Assembly (NCBI GenBank): GCA_025362495.1 | Contig: JANYGI010000116.1 | Location: 1-56,173, forward strand | Source: Byssovorax sp. | Lineage (GTDB): Bacteria; Myxococcota_A; Polyangia; Polyangiales; Polyangiaceae | Reading direction: 5' to 3' | DNA: 56,173 nucleotides | Shown: one piece after another, positions 26,361 to 36,300 of the stretch | How the letters are laid out: each line of letters starts with the position of its first letter | Numbering within the stretch: the first letter of the stretch is position 1 | The notes under the pieces: model-generated | What the model was told of the DNA's origin: nothing | The model's database searches: none | The model's input: the letters and a program-made list of their open reading frames with translations, nothing else | Program-made: the position numbers and the translations under genes

Positions 26361-27281
26361 CTACACCGGGAAGGCGTCGCGGTACTCGTGGACGGCGCGG
26401 ACCTCGTCGATGGTGTGCACGAAGCCCGTGGCGGCGCGGAACGCGGCGGCGTCGACGACCACCGGGTACTTGATGTGGGCGATGGCGCCCGGCGGAAGCT
26501 TCGGCAGGCCGAAGCGCCCGAGCAGCATCGTGAACAGCGCCTCGGGCAGCGGGATCACCGAGCGCCCCGCCTCACGCGCCAGCACCGAGAGCGGCACCGG
26601 CTGCGGCCCGGCGACGTTGTAGACGCCGCGGATCTTCTTCTCCAGCGCGAGCACGATGGCGTGCGCCACGTCGAGATCGTGCATGAACTGGTAGAGCGGA
26701 TCGAAGCCGAGGATCACCGGCACCCGCGGGCCGCGGAGGAAGGTCGCGAGCGTGCCCTGCCGCGTCGCGCCGAGCGTGTAACAGATGCGCAGCACGGTGG
26801 TGATCAGCTCGGGGTGACGCCATAGCGCCGTCGTCGCGTAGAGATCGGCGGCCACGAGATCCGCGAGCTCGGGGAACGTCGTCACGGCCATCGGCGGATC
26901 GTCCTCCGAGTGGTAGAGCGGAGAGTCCGGGGCGGCGCCGTAGTAGGTGTGACGACCGACGAAGATCACCTGCCCCACGCCGTGAGCGCGGCAGTGATCG
27001 AACACCGCGCGCGTCCCGCCGAGGTTGATTTTGTAACGCTCTTCGCTGCGGGCCACGAGGTGCGTCACCGTCGCCATGTGGATGACGGCGTCGGGGCGCG
27101 ATTTCCGGAACACGTCCTCCGCGGCGCGCTTGCGGATGTCGACCTCGTGCATCTCGACGCCCTTCGGCGCCTCGATCCACGGCCGCCTGTCGATGCCGAT
27201 GACCTCGTGGCCCTTCGCCAGGAGCTCGAGCGCGACGAGGTTGCCAATCTTGCTGGAAATGCCGGGGATGAGGACCTTCAT
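26361..27281 (-). CDS. NAD-dependent epimerase/dehydratase-like SDR protein
   Basis: A 306-residue extended short-chain dehydrogenase. The Rossmann entry is MKVLIPGISSKIGNLVALEL, followed by GHEVIGIDRR and DAVIHMATVTHLVA. The usual catalytic YxxxK cannot be placed; the region after TYYGAAPDSPLYHSEDD reads ELADLVAADLYA. The protein may therefore be a non-canonical reductase or a binding protein. It ends with a substrate-domain segment, VYNVAGPQPVPLSVLAREAG. Its ATG overlaps the TGA of the acyltransferase gene by 4 nt (27278-27281), so the two are coupled and probably act together on a lipid or sugar-lipid. Confidence 0.87.
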   Translation of the reverse strand: MKVLIPGISSKIGNLVALELLAKGHEVIGIDRRPWIEAPKGVEMHEVDIRKRAAEDVFRKSRPDAVIHMATVTHLVARSEERYKINLGGTRAVFDHCRAHGVGQVIFVGRHTYYGAAPDSPLYHSEDDPPMAVTTFPELADLVAADLYATTALWRHPELITTVLRICYTLGATRQGTLATFLRGPRVPVILGFDPLYQFMHDLDVAHAIVLALEKKIRGVYNVAGPQPVPLSVLAREAGRSVIPLPEALFTMLLGRFGLPKLPPGAIAHIKYPVVVDAAAFRAATGFVHTIDEVRAVHEYRDAFPV

Positions 27282-28114
27282 GAGCCGAGCGCCTTCGCGA
27301 CCTCCGAGGTGCGGTGCTTCCTGCCGTACTCGATCAGCGACGCGATCCGGTCGCGCACCCGCTCGACGTACCCGTTGATGACCTCGTCGTCCTCGGAGCC
27401 GGTCCCCTCGAAGAACATCGGGGCCGAGTAGTGGATCTCGAGCTTCACCGGCAGGGGGATGGCGAAGAGATACGGCGTGATCGGCACGTAGGGCGCGCCG
27501 AGCAGCCTCCCCAGCGTGTACGAGTTCATGATCGTGGGAATGGCGTCGCCGCCGCCGATGAACGCGAAGGGCAATATCGGCGACTTCGTCTTCAGCGCCA
27601 GGCGGATGAAGCCCGTCCCGAAGCGCACGAGCGAGTTGCGCTCCATGTAGAGCTTGGCCGTCCCGCGCGCGCCCTCGGGGAACACCATCAACAGGCGCTC
27701 GTCCTGGAGCAGACGCTCGGCGTGCTCGGGGAGCCCGGTGAAATGGCCGGTGCGGTTGGTCCACAGCGAGGCCAGCGGCACGGTGTTGATGAACTTCTCG
27801 GCCATCCCGTGGGCCAGGCGCGGCGGCTCGAGATCGAGGAACATCGAGGCGCAGACCATCGCTCCGTCGACCGCGACGCCGCCCGAGTGGTTGCCCACCA
27901 GCATCGCCCGGCCGCGCGGCGGGACGTGCTCGATCCCGAAGGTCTTCACGGAGAAGTACTTGCGGTACATCCACCCGAGGATCGTGTACTGCCGGGCCAG
28001 GTGCTTCTTCGATATCCCGTAGGGATCGACGCCGAAAGCGTTGAACGGGATCTCGATCCGCGAGACGCGATCCATCACTTCTGGATCGATGAGCAGAGAC
28101 TTCGGGAGGAGCAC
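27278..28114 (-). CDS. Lysophospholipid acyltransferase-like protein (PlsC superfamily)
   Basis: A 278-residue acyltransferase. The conserved block GNHSGGVAVDG is the NHSGG...DG variant of the acyltransferase histidine-aspartate motif, and FPEGARGTAK is the glycerol-phosphate binding motif. It has no signal peptide and no clear membrane helix, so it is a peripheral inner-membrane enzyme. It probably transfers an acyl chain to a lysolipid or other hydroxyl acceptor. GTG 28114 is used as the start; ATG 28075 is possible. It is cotranscribed with the SDR gene. Confidence 0.87.
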   Translation of the reverse strand: MLLPKSLLIDPEVMDRVSRIEIPFNAFGVDPYGISKKHLARQYTILGWMYRKYFSVKTFGIEHVPPRGRAMLVGNHSGGVAVDGAMVCASMFLDLEPPRLAHGMAEKFINTVPLASLWTNRTGHFTGLPEHAERLLQDERLLMVFPEGARGTAKLYMERNSLVRFGTGFIRLALKTKSPILPFAFIGGGDAIPTIMNSYTLGRLLGAPYVPITPYLFAIPLPVKLEIHYSAPMFFEGTGSEDDEVINGYVERVRDRIASLIEYGRKHRTSEVAKALGS

Positions 28115-28303
28115 GGGTCGAAGGCTCGCACGAGCCCGAGACGATGAGCAAGCCCGCGACGCGCGCCGCCATGCCCGGTCGTGCCCGCGGGCGACCGACC
28201 AGCCGGGCGTCGTCGGTCGGCAGGTCGGCAGTGATCGCCGGCCGCGTCGAGAGGCGCGCGACGCGAGCGCCGCGGCCGCCGACCGCGGGTGGCCGCCGCG
28301 CCG

Positions 28304-30595
28304 TCAGCCCCCGTTCGGAGGCCGCCCACGGCCCGGCGCGCGCGCCGGCGTCACGCGCGCGAGCGCGAGGCAGAGGAGCGCGCACGGGTGCGCCTCGTAC
28401 TGGTCTTGCTGGAGGTTGACCTCGACGATCAACCGCGCCGGGAAGCGCGCGTAGAGCGGCAGCTTGGCGGCGATCATGTCGGGCACGTAGGTCGGAACGG
28501 CGACGCCGCCGCGCTGCCACAGGAGCGCGCGCACCCACGACTTGCCGAGGATGGTGCGCTTTTGATGGTGGCGCTGCTCGACGAGGATCCGCTCGATCTG
28601 CTGATCGAGGTAGCCCGCGGGCAGCGACGAGGCGACCTGCGGGAACGCGTCGCGGAGGCGGTTGGTGAGGCCCTCGATCGCGCGCGCCGAGCCCGGGAGA
28701 TAGGGTGATTTCAGCGCCTCGGTCGTCGCCTCGAAGGTGTCCTTGAGCCGCTTGTCGGGACCGGACGTGAACGGCGCGACGGCGCCGAGGGAGGCCTTCA
28801 ACCTCTCGAGATCGCTGAAGGTGAGCTCGAGCTCGCCGCGCAGCACGAGCAGCGGTGGATCGAACGAGCCGCTCGGCGACGTCGCCGCGGCGACGACCGC
28901 GTCGAGCTCGTCGAGGCTCGACGCCACCGCGTCGGTGAGCACTCCGAAGACGTCGCGTCGGTCCTTGACCTCCGGCGGCTCTTCGGCGGGGTCGTCGTCG
29001 TACGCGATCTCGGCCGGAACCGGCTGGATCGCCGCGATGAGCTCTTGCCAGGGGGCGTGGAGGCGCGCGCGATCCGGCGTCGCCGGATCGAAGGCGACCA
29101 GCTCGACGATGTCGACCGAGGCCGCGCGGGCGACGGGCGGAGGCGCGGCCGGGATCAACGCCGGGACCGGCAGGGGCGGCGGGAGCGCCTGGAAAGGCGG
29201 GGGCGCGAACGTCGACGTCGCCAGCGAGGGGAGCGGCGCCGCGGCCTCGCTCCACGACGTGACGCCGCGCGGCGGCGGCGCCTGCGGGAGCGCGGGGGTC
29301 GACATCGGCGGCGGAGGCCGCGCGTCGCCGTCGCGCGGCCACGAAGGATCGACGCGCAAGGCCCCCGGTTGCAGGGTGTCGCCGCTGTTGATCGCGAGCG
29401 CCGGCGCCGGGACGATCGCGCTCGTTTCGAGCCACGGCGGCGGGCGGTTCGTCGCCGCGCGTGGCGCGACGTAGGGCTCCGCGGTCGCCTGGGAAAACGG
29501 GAGCGCCGTGTCGACGGGCGCCCGCATGATCGCCGAGATCTCGTGGACCGCGGTGCCGTGATCGTCGCTGGCGTGGGCGGCGGCGCGCTCGATCGGCGCC
29601 GCCTCGACGCCGCACTGCTGCTGGATCTCGGCCCACGTGAGCGGGCGAGCCAGCTGCTCGAGCAGCACGACGACCCGCCCCTCGTCGTGCGGGCCGTGGA
29701 CGCCGATCTGGCCGCGCCACGTCAGCGTGCAGACGCCGCGATCGGTGTCGATCCACAGCGTGTCACAGGCGAGGCTCACCTCTTCCAGGCCGCCGTTGCG
29801 CTGCACGAACGCGCGGGGCCGCTGGTTGGGGAGCTTCGTGACGAGGCGGGGATGCTGCGGCGTCAGGTTCTCGAGCATCAGCACCGCCCCGGGCTCGATG
29901 CGATCGGTCTGCTGGTCCGGGGGCGCGGCGTTGAAGAACGACGCGTCGAAGTCGTCGGGGAGCAGGTAATCGTCGAGCCGGCCTTCGGGGAACGAAGCGG
30001 CCGCGGCGCCGAGGCGGATCCGGCGCGACGGCCAGCTCGCGGCGATCGGGCCGAAGCCGACGGGCGCCATCGCGTCCGGGCGCATGCCGTTCGGGCCCGG
30101 CGGCATCTGCAGGTTCGGCAAGGGCCCGCCCGACCGAGGATCGACGCGCACCCCGACCAGGTTGTCCGGGCCCACCGCGGCGCGCTCGTAGCAGAGCTGC
30201 ATGCTCACGAACGGGGGCCCTTCGCGAAGGCCGCCCTCGGGTGTCCACGCGCGGTCGCCGCACACCTCGATCGTCTTGTCGATCCCGGCGAGGCCGAGCC
30301 GCGCGAGCAGCGAGCGCACCGGCGTCTTGCTGGGCGCGAATGCCTTGCCGACCACCATCACGTCGGCGCGCGGTTTGAAGGGCGCGAAATCGCTGGGCAC
30401 CCGGACGCTGCGGTTCGGATCGTCGTCCCAGAAGCCGTCGCCGTGGCTGGGATCGTCCTGCTGTCGCGCGAACCGGAGCTCGACGGGGCGGAGCTCGTAC
30501 GTCGCCTTGCAGACCACGGTGAGCACAAAGCCGCCGGAGCTCGGGCGCCACAGGAGCGACGCGACGCGGACCGGAGAGAGCGAGACGACATCCAT
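28304..30595 (-). CDS. DUF2169 family type VI secretion accessory protein
   Basis: A 763-residue protein whose N-terminal third is the DUF2169 domain (LSPVRVASLLWRPSSGGFVL, VCKATYELRPVELRFARQQ, later PNQRPRAFVQRNGG and ACDTLWIDTDRG). DUF2169 proteins are encoded with PAAR, VgrG and effectors in type VI clusters and act as effector adaptors or chaperones. A long Pro/Ala-rich linker leads to an uncharacterised C-terminal domain (LELTFSDLERLKASLGAVAP onward) ending in a Pro/Arg tail. ATG 30595 is chosen because conservation starts there. It diverges from the GH19-like and PAAR genes, so it probably loads one of them onto the spike. Confidence 0.87.
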   Translation of the reverse strand: MDVVSLSPVRVASLLWRPSSGGFVLTVVCKATYELRPVELRFARQQDDPSHGDGFWDDDPNRSVRVPSDFAPFKPRADVMVVGKAFAPSKTPVRSLLARLGLAGIDKTIEVCGDRAWTPEGGLREGPPFVSMQLCYERAAVGPDNLVGVRVDPRSGGPLPNLQMPPGPNGMRPDAMAPVGFGPIAASWPSRRIRLGAAAASFPEGRLDDYLLPDDFDASFFNAAPPDQQTDRIEPGAVLMLENLTPQHPRLVTKLPNQRPRAFVQRNGGLEEVSLACDTLWIDTDRGVCTLTWRGQIGVHGPHDEGRVVVLLEQLARPLTWAEIQQQCGVEAAPIERAAAHASDDHGTAVHEISAIMRAPVDTALPFSQATAEPYVAPRAATNRPPPWLETSAIVPAPALAINSGDTLQPGALRVDPSWPRDGDARPPPPMSTPALPQAPPPRGVTSWSEAAAPLPSLATSTFAPPPFQALPPPLPVPALIPAAPPPVARAASVDIVELVAFDPATPDRARLHAPWQELIAAIQPVPAEIAYDDDPAEEPPEVKDRRDVFGVLTDAVASSLDELDAVVAAATSPSGSFDPPLLVLRGELELTFSDLERLKASLGAVAPFTSGPDKRLKDTFEATTEALKSPYLPGSARAIEGLTNRLRDAFPQVASSLPAGYLDQQIERILVEQRHHQKRTILGKSWVRALLWQRGGVAVPTYVPDMIAAKLPLYARFPARLIVEVNLQQDQYEAHPCALLCLALARVTPARAPGRGRPPNGG

Positions 30596-30735
30596 GGGGC
30601 GCGGCACCCTGCTCCGCTGCTCGGGCGGGCGCAATCGCGACGGCGCAATTGATGTCGACACCGCGACGCAACTTCCATTCACACGCATCCGCGCCGTGTC
30701 TCACTTGATGTACGCTGCCCGAGAGGCTGCCCTTC

Positions 30736-31548
30736 ATGCCGACGTCGAATTCGCAAACAGACCTTCCGAGCGTCGACGAGGCGCGCACGGGCATCGGCTC
30801 CGGTGGCCTGCGCGCCACGCTGAGCTTGCTGGCGACCACGCACAGCACGCCGGCGCCCCGCGCCCCGACGCCCGCGGGCCACGCCGCTCCGCCCCACGCG
30901 GCGCCCGCTCCCGCCGCGCGCCCCGCTCGCCCACCGGAGCACATCGCGCCCGCGCCCGCCGCCCCCTCGATCGACGTTCGACCGGCGCGCGGCGGAGCCG
31001 GAGCAACGCTCGTCAGCGCGGCGGACCTCCGCGCGATCATGACGCAGCTCTCCAGCACCAAAGTGCAGCGCTACCTCGAGCCGCTCAACCAGGCGATGGC
31101 CGAGTTCACGATCAACGTGCGCCTGCGCAAGGCGGCGTTCCTCGCGCAGGTCGCCCACGAGAGCGGCGAGCTCGCGTGGTTCCACGAGTTCGCTTCGGGC
31201 ATGGAGTACGACCTCTCGCGCAACCCGCGAAAGGCCCGCGAGCTCGGCAACGTGAACCCGGGCGATGGCCCGCGCTACAAGGGGCGCGGCCCGATCCAGC
31301 TCACTGGTCGCAACAACTACCGCGCGTGCGGGCGCGCCCTCGGGCTCGATCTCGAGGGCCAGCCCGAGATGGCGGTCGACCCTAGCGTCGCGTTTCGCAC
31401 CGCGTGCTGGTTCTGGTCGACGCACGGCCTCAACCTGCTCGCCGATCAACAAGACTTCCGCGCGATCACTCGGCGGATCAACGGTGGCTACAACCACTAC
31501 GCCGAGCGGCTCCGCTACTACGAGCTCGCCCTTCGTGTTTTGCACTGA
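30736..31548 (+). CDS. GH19 chitinase/muramidase-like effector
   Basis: A 270-residue protein. The first 90 residues are a Pro/Ala-rich linker with no signal peptide. From about 95 it matches the glycoside hydrolase 19 lysozyme-like fold: AAFLAQVAHESGELAW holds the catalytic glutamate (Glu142), and YKGRGPIQLTGRNNYR (181-196) is the signature substrate-cleft segment shared by GH19 chitinases and phage endolysins. It probably cuts peptidoglycan or chitin. Lack of a secretion signal, plus position 31 nt before a PAAR gene and opposite a DUF2169 gene, argues for delivery as T6SS cargo. The ATG is preceded by GAGAGG. No immunity gene is adjacent. Confidence 0.87.
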   Translation: MPTSNSQTDLPSVDEARTGIGSGGLRATLSLLATTHSTPAPRAPTPAGHAAPPHAAPAPAARPARPPEHIAPAPAAPSIDVRPARGGAGATLVSAADLRAIMTQLSSTKVQRYLEPLNQAMAEFTINVRLRKAAFLAQVAHESGELAWFHEFASGMEYDLSRNPRKARELGNVNPGDGPRYKGRGPIQLTGRNNYRACGRALGLDLEGQPEMAVDPSVAFRTACWFWSTHGLNLLADQQDFRAITRRINGGYNHYAERLRYYELALRVLH

Positions 31549-31578
31549 CGCCCCACGCACGAGACGGAGCCACGACGA

Positions 31579-33333
31579 ATGCCCCTCGCCGGAAGAGTAG
31601 GTGACCTCGCCAAGCACGGCGCCGATCAAGGCCATGGCAAGCAGGGGTCGCCGGACGTCCTGATCAACGGCCACGCGGCGCTGCGCGTCGGCGATCCAGG
31701 CGAAAAGTGGCGCGCCGAGAAGGGCAGCCGCGGCGTGCTCATCAACGGCATCCCCGCGCATCGCCTCGGCGACGAGACGTCGCATCACACCGGCAACGGG
31801 CAGCTCGTCGAGGGCAGCCCCGACGTGTTCATCGGCGACCGCGGCGGCGGGCATGCGAAGGCCGAGCCGCACGCGCAGTCGCTGTTCGTGCAGGTGTCGG
31901 ACGCGCTCGACCGCGCGATCGAGGAGGTGAAGGTGCGGATCAGCTGCCCGCACAAGGACGACGAGCACCGCACGATCACCGGCAGCACGACGCTGAGCGG
32001 CCTCTGCTCCAGCGCCACCGTGATGGTGCAGAAGGCGCTGCAGAAGGGGACGTGGGATCACGGCGCGTCGAGCGGCGAGATCGTCGCTCCGGCGCACTCG
32101 CACGTCGAGGCGGCCCCGATCGCCAAGGCGCCCGCGCCGGCCCCTGCGCGCGCGAACGCCCCCGCGGCGGCGGCGCCGGCTGCAGCGAGCGCGCCCGCCG
32201 CGGCCCCGCCGGCTGCGCCCGTCACGCACGTCGTCCACGCGCCGGCCCCGCCGGCGACGCCCCCCGCGCAGCACGAGGTGCACCTCGTCCGTCCGACGAC
32301 GCCGACGGCGCAGGTGACGCTCACCACGGTGCACAACTGGGTCGAGCTCGTGTTCCGCGCCTTCGGCCAGACGCTGCCCACGGCGGCCACCGAGATCGCC
32401 ATCCTCGGCGTGCGCGAGGCCAGCCTCTCGGGCAAGGGCTCCGTCAACGATCTCGAAGCCGAGGCCGGCGAAGGGCACGCCGACAAGGTCACCTTCACGA
32501 CCGAGGCGCGCGACGCGAACTTCGCCCATGCGACGACGTGGAACGATCTGCTCTTCATCGCCTACACCGACTCGACGCCGGCGAAGGCCCAGCACGTCGA
32601 GGTCTTCGAGTGCACCATCGACGCCGGCGAAGGCGAGAGCGCGCTCGGCGTCCCCGTCACCCTCGAAGGCAAGCTCTACTCGGGGCGCCCCGGCGGCCAC
32701 ATCAGCAGCCGCTACCCCGGCAGCGACATCTGCCTGCACCTCTTCAGCGAGACGATGGGCAAGATGGCGCTGGCCCGCGACTGCACGCGCAGCGCTCGGA
32801 CCTTCAACGACATCGCGAGCGCCAGGAACAACGCGACCAACTGGCGCTTCGCCAGCGTCGAAGACAACGCGTCGATCCACATGCACTTCGGCGCGGAGGG
32901 CGGCACCGTCGGCAGCTGGTCGACGGGCTGCACGGTGCTCCACCACCACTACTTCATCAGGAACAAGGCCGGCGCGCGCGTGCCGGATCCCGCCGCCGTC
33001 CGTTACAAGCGCTTCATGGAGCTCTACCGGGGCGCGGCCAACAAGAACAAGATCCCCTACCTCGTCGTCTCCAGCGAGTACGTGCGCAACTACGCCGAGT
33101 GGGCCCGCCTCGTCGGCGCGACGCCGGCCGAGGGCAGCAAGTCCGCGAGCGTGATCCTCCGCGACAAGCTGCGATCCCCCGCGGGGATGGAGGGGCGCTA
33201 CCTGCCGTCGTTCATGACGACGTCGTTCGCGAACGAGGTCAGCGCCCTGGAAACGAAGGCCGGGACGAGCGCCGCCCACGCGGCCAACCTCAAGAGCTCG
33301 CTCGAGCTGGCGACGTTCACGCTCTCGATCTGA
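31579..33333 (+). CDS. PAAR protein with C-terminal L,D-transpeptidase-like motif
   Basis: A 584-residue evolved PAAR protein. The N-terminus (MPLAGRVGDLAKHGADQGHG, SPDVLINGHAALRVGD, VLINGIPAHRLGD, SPDVFIGDRGG) has the repeated Gly/Asp/His pattern of PAAR spike tips, over residues 1-92. A central region and an Ala/Pro linker (about 180-240) precede a C-terminal domain of about 340 residues. This contains IHMHFG (433-438) and SWSTGCTVLHH (446-456). A histidine followed by SxGC is the catalytic arrangement of YkuD L,D-transpeptidases, with Cys451 as candidate nucleophile. The resemblance is motif-level only. The domain is likely a cell-wall-acting toxin carried on the T6SS tip. Confidence 0.85.
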   Translation: MPLAGRVGDLAKHGADQGHGKQGSPDVLINGHAALRVGDPGEKWRAEKGSRGVLINGIPAHRLGDETSHHTGNGQLVEGSPDVFIGDRGGGHAKAEPHAQSLFVQVSDALDRAIEEVKVRISCPHKDDEHRTITGSTTLSGLCSSATVMVQKALQKGTWDHGASSGEIVAPAHSHVEAAPIAKAPAPAPARANAPAAAAPAAASAPAAAPPAAPVTHVVHAPAPPATPPAQHEVHLVRPTTPTAQVTLTTVHNWVELVFRAFGQTLPTAATEIAILGVREASLSGKGSVNDLEAEAGEGHADKVTFTTEARDANFAHATTWNDLLFIAYTDSTPAKAQHVEVFECTIDAGEGESALGVPVTLEGKLYSGRPGGHISSRYPGSDICLHLFSETMGKMALARDCTRSARTFNDIASARNNATNWRFASVEDNASIHMHFGAEGGTVGSWSTGCTVLHHHYFIRNKAGARVPDPAAVRYKRFMELYRGAANKNKIPYLVVSSEYVRNYAEWARLVGATPAEGSKSASVILRDKLRSPAGMEGRYLPSFMTTSFANEVSALETKAGTSAAHAANLKSSLELATFTLSI

Positions 33334-33336
33334 TCG

Positions 33337-33377
33337 CGGTCGAGCGCGCTGCGCGGAGGGCGCAGCGCGCTCGACCG
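33337..33377. terminator. Perfect 18-bp hairpin, bidirectional terminator
   Basis: Positions 33337-33354 and 33360-33377 are exact reverse complements (core TCGAGCGCGCTGCGC) around a 5-nt GGAGG loop. The hairpin begins 3 nt after the PAAR stop codon and ends 7 nt before the stop codon of the opposing vgrG. It is the strongest stem in the window and has no U-tract. Confidence 0.8.
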
Positions 33378-33384
33378 ACGCCCC

Positions 33385-36300
33385 TCAGCGGCGCCGCGCG
33401 GGCGGAGGCGCGGGAGGCGGCGGCGGAGGGGGCCAGATCCGCGCGAGCGCGTCGGCGGGTACGGGGTGGCGCGCGGCCTCGCCGTGCTGATCGCCGAGGA
33501 CCTCGTCGACGTAGCCGACCCGATCCGCGGGCGTGTGCGGATCGACGACGTAGTGCGTCCCATCCGAGCTGAACTCTCGTCCGCCGTTGTAGCGACGGAT
33601 CGCCGCGCGGATCACGACGCCGAGCGGCGCCTCTGGCAGGCCCGGGTTGGCCTCGCGCAGGTTGGCGAGATCGTGGCGACCACGCTCCATGTAGACGTTC
33701 TGGAAGCTGCTGATCCCTTCGCTCACGTTCCGCTTCCAGTTCCAGAAGATGCGCGGGAAGAGGTTGCTCGGCGTGGTGATCCGGTTCGGCGGCCAGCGCC
33801 ATTCGTCCGCGGTCGGATCGCGCTGCACGATGCCGACGCCCGACGGCGGCCCGTAGAGCGGCGCCTCGTTCTTGAACTGCGCGAGCGAGTGGTTCGACTC
33901 GTGGCAGAACATGCGGAGGAAGAGCCAGGCGAGATCGCCGGCCTTGTCGACGATCATCGCCTCGACCGCCGCGCGCGCGACGTTCTGGCCGACGACCTTG
34001 AAGCCGTTCACGACCTTCACCAGCGTCACGTTGGCGAGCTCGGGCCCGCCCTCGAACGTCGCCTTGAGCTCGAGATCGCCGCCGACGAGCTCCGCGGGCG
34101 CGAGCAGCACCGTCTTCGCCTCGTTGGGCTTGGTGGTGAAGGTGCCGGCCGCGAAGCGGAACTCCTGCATGCGGTAGCCGCGGTCCGCGTCGGCGTCGCG
34201 CACGCGGTACGAGCCGGTGATCGTCGCCTCCCAGCGGACGGTGCCCACGGTCGTCTCGTTCCCTTGCACGAGCACCCGCGCCTTCAGCTCGATCGACGGC
34301 ATCGCGGGATCGGGGCCGAGGTAGGTCCCCGGCTCGATCGGGAACTTCGTGGCCGGCGCGGGCGAGAGGACCTCGACCACGATCGGCACGACGTGAACGG
34401 TCGGCTTGGCCTTCGGCGCGGTCTGCGCCGGGGTGTGGCCCACAGGGATCACCGCGGGCGGCGCGGCGGCTCTCGTCGCGGGCGCCGCGGCTGTCGCAGC
34501 CGGCGCAGCCGACTTCGCGACCGGCGCCGACGCGGGCTTCGCTGCGGGCGCCGCGGCCTTCACGACCATCGCGGCGGGGGTCGCCGGCGGATCGCCGATC
34601 TTCACGTGGTACGGCCCGGCCTTGTCTACGGGCAGCCGCACGTGACCGGCGCCGTCCGTCACCTGCCGCGGCGAGGTCGTGCCGTCGGCATGCTCGACGT
34701 GCACGCGCGCGCCTGCGAGCGGCAGCCCCTCGAAGAGCAACTGGAACCACACCAGATGATCGATCAGCGTCGCCGGCTTCGCCGCGTCGGCCGCCTTGGT
34801 GATCTTCGGCGGGTTGATCTGCACGTACGGCATGCCCTGGATCACCACGGTGCCGCCGGCCTTGATCTTCACCTCGTGCTGCGCGGTGACCGTGATGTTG
34901 GGCCCGTCGAGCACGATGGTCGCGCCCCCGGTGGTGATGGTGATCCGCCTGGCGATGATCTCGCGCCGCGTGTCCATCGGCTTCAGGTCGGGCTGGCCCA
35001 TCGCGCCGACGTGCGCGTCGGTGATGCCCGCCATGCGCAGCTCGTGCATGCTGCCGACGGTGATGGCGTCCTGGATGGCCACCGTCGTCCCGAGGTGCGC
35101 GCCGATCACGCTGACGCGGTCGCCCCCGATCTCCTCGCGCTCGTCGTGGAGCACGACCTTCTCGAAATCGCGCTCGGCCCGCAGGGACAAGCGCTCGCGC
35201 CCGGCGGTGTCGTCGAAGGAGATCTCGTTGTAGCCAGGCGATTTCGGCGACGACGAGCTGCGCCAGACGCTGTGGGATTTGCCCGCGGGCAGGCCGTGCG
35301 GGAGCGGGTTCTCGCCGTCGTGGACGCGGCCGATCACGATCGGCTGATCGGGGTTGCCCTCGTAGAATGCGACGAGCACCTCTTGCCCCACGCGCGGGAC
35401 GGCGATCATGCCGAAGCCAGCGCCGGCCCAGCCGTCGTCGACGCGGACCCACGCGCTGCGATGGTCGTCGTGGATGCCCTCGCGATCCCAGTGGAAGCGC
35501 ACGCGCACGCGGCCGAACTCGTCGGTGTGGATCTCCTCGCTCGCGGGGCCGACCACGACGGCGCTCTGGATGCCCTCGACCCGCGGCCAGCTCACCCGGC
35601 GCGGCGGGCGCACCTTCGCGGACGCGAACGCGGCCACGACGTTGACGACCAGCGTCTGATCGACGCGCCCGTCGATCCGCGTCTGCGTGACGAGCAGCCG
35701 CTGGTCCACGGCGATCTCCGGGCGCGGGGCGCCGGCGATCGTGAAGACGCTCCCGGGCGCGAGATCGACGAGGCTGGTGGCGAGCTCGACGCGGCGGCGA
35801 TCCTCACGCACCGCCTGGAGTCGGCGCTCGGCGAGCGCGTTGCCCTGGTGCTCGTCGGATCGCGCGTGGCTCTGATCGTCGGCGACCGGCGTATCGTTCG
35901 CGGCGATCGACGCCGCCGGTACGTCGGCGATGGCCGAGCCGGGCGCATACGCGTAGCGCTCGAGCTTCGCCTCGCCGGGTCCCGCCGCCTCGGCTCGGTA
36001 AGCGAGCGCGAAGTCCGGCCGCCGAAAATCGTAGTCGGCGATCGTGACGGCGCCGTTCTTCATCTGGTGCGCGACGCGCACGTCGGCGACGAAGGGCAGC
36101 GCCTGGGTCGGGCTCAGCTCGCTCGTGAACTTCACGCCGGCATGCCGCGTCTCGGCGCGCTCGGGGCCGTCGGCGAGCACGAGGTGCGAGGCGCCGTCGC
36201 CCCGCTGATCGTCGAAGAAGTAGCTGATGCCCGCCTCTTCGAGGAGGCGATCGAAGAGCTCGAGATCGCTCTCGCCGTACTGCACGCGCACCTCGTGGCG

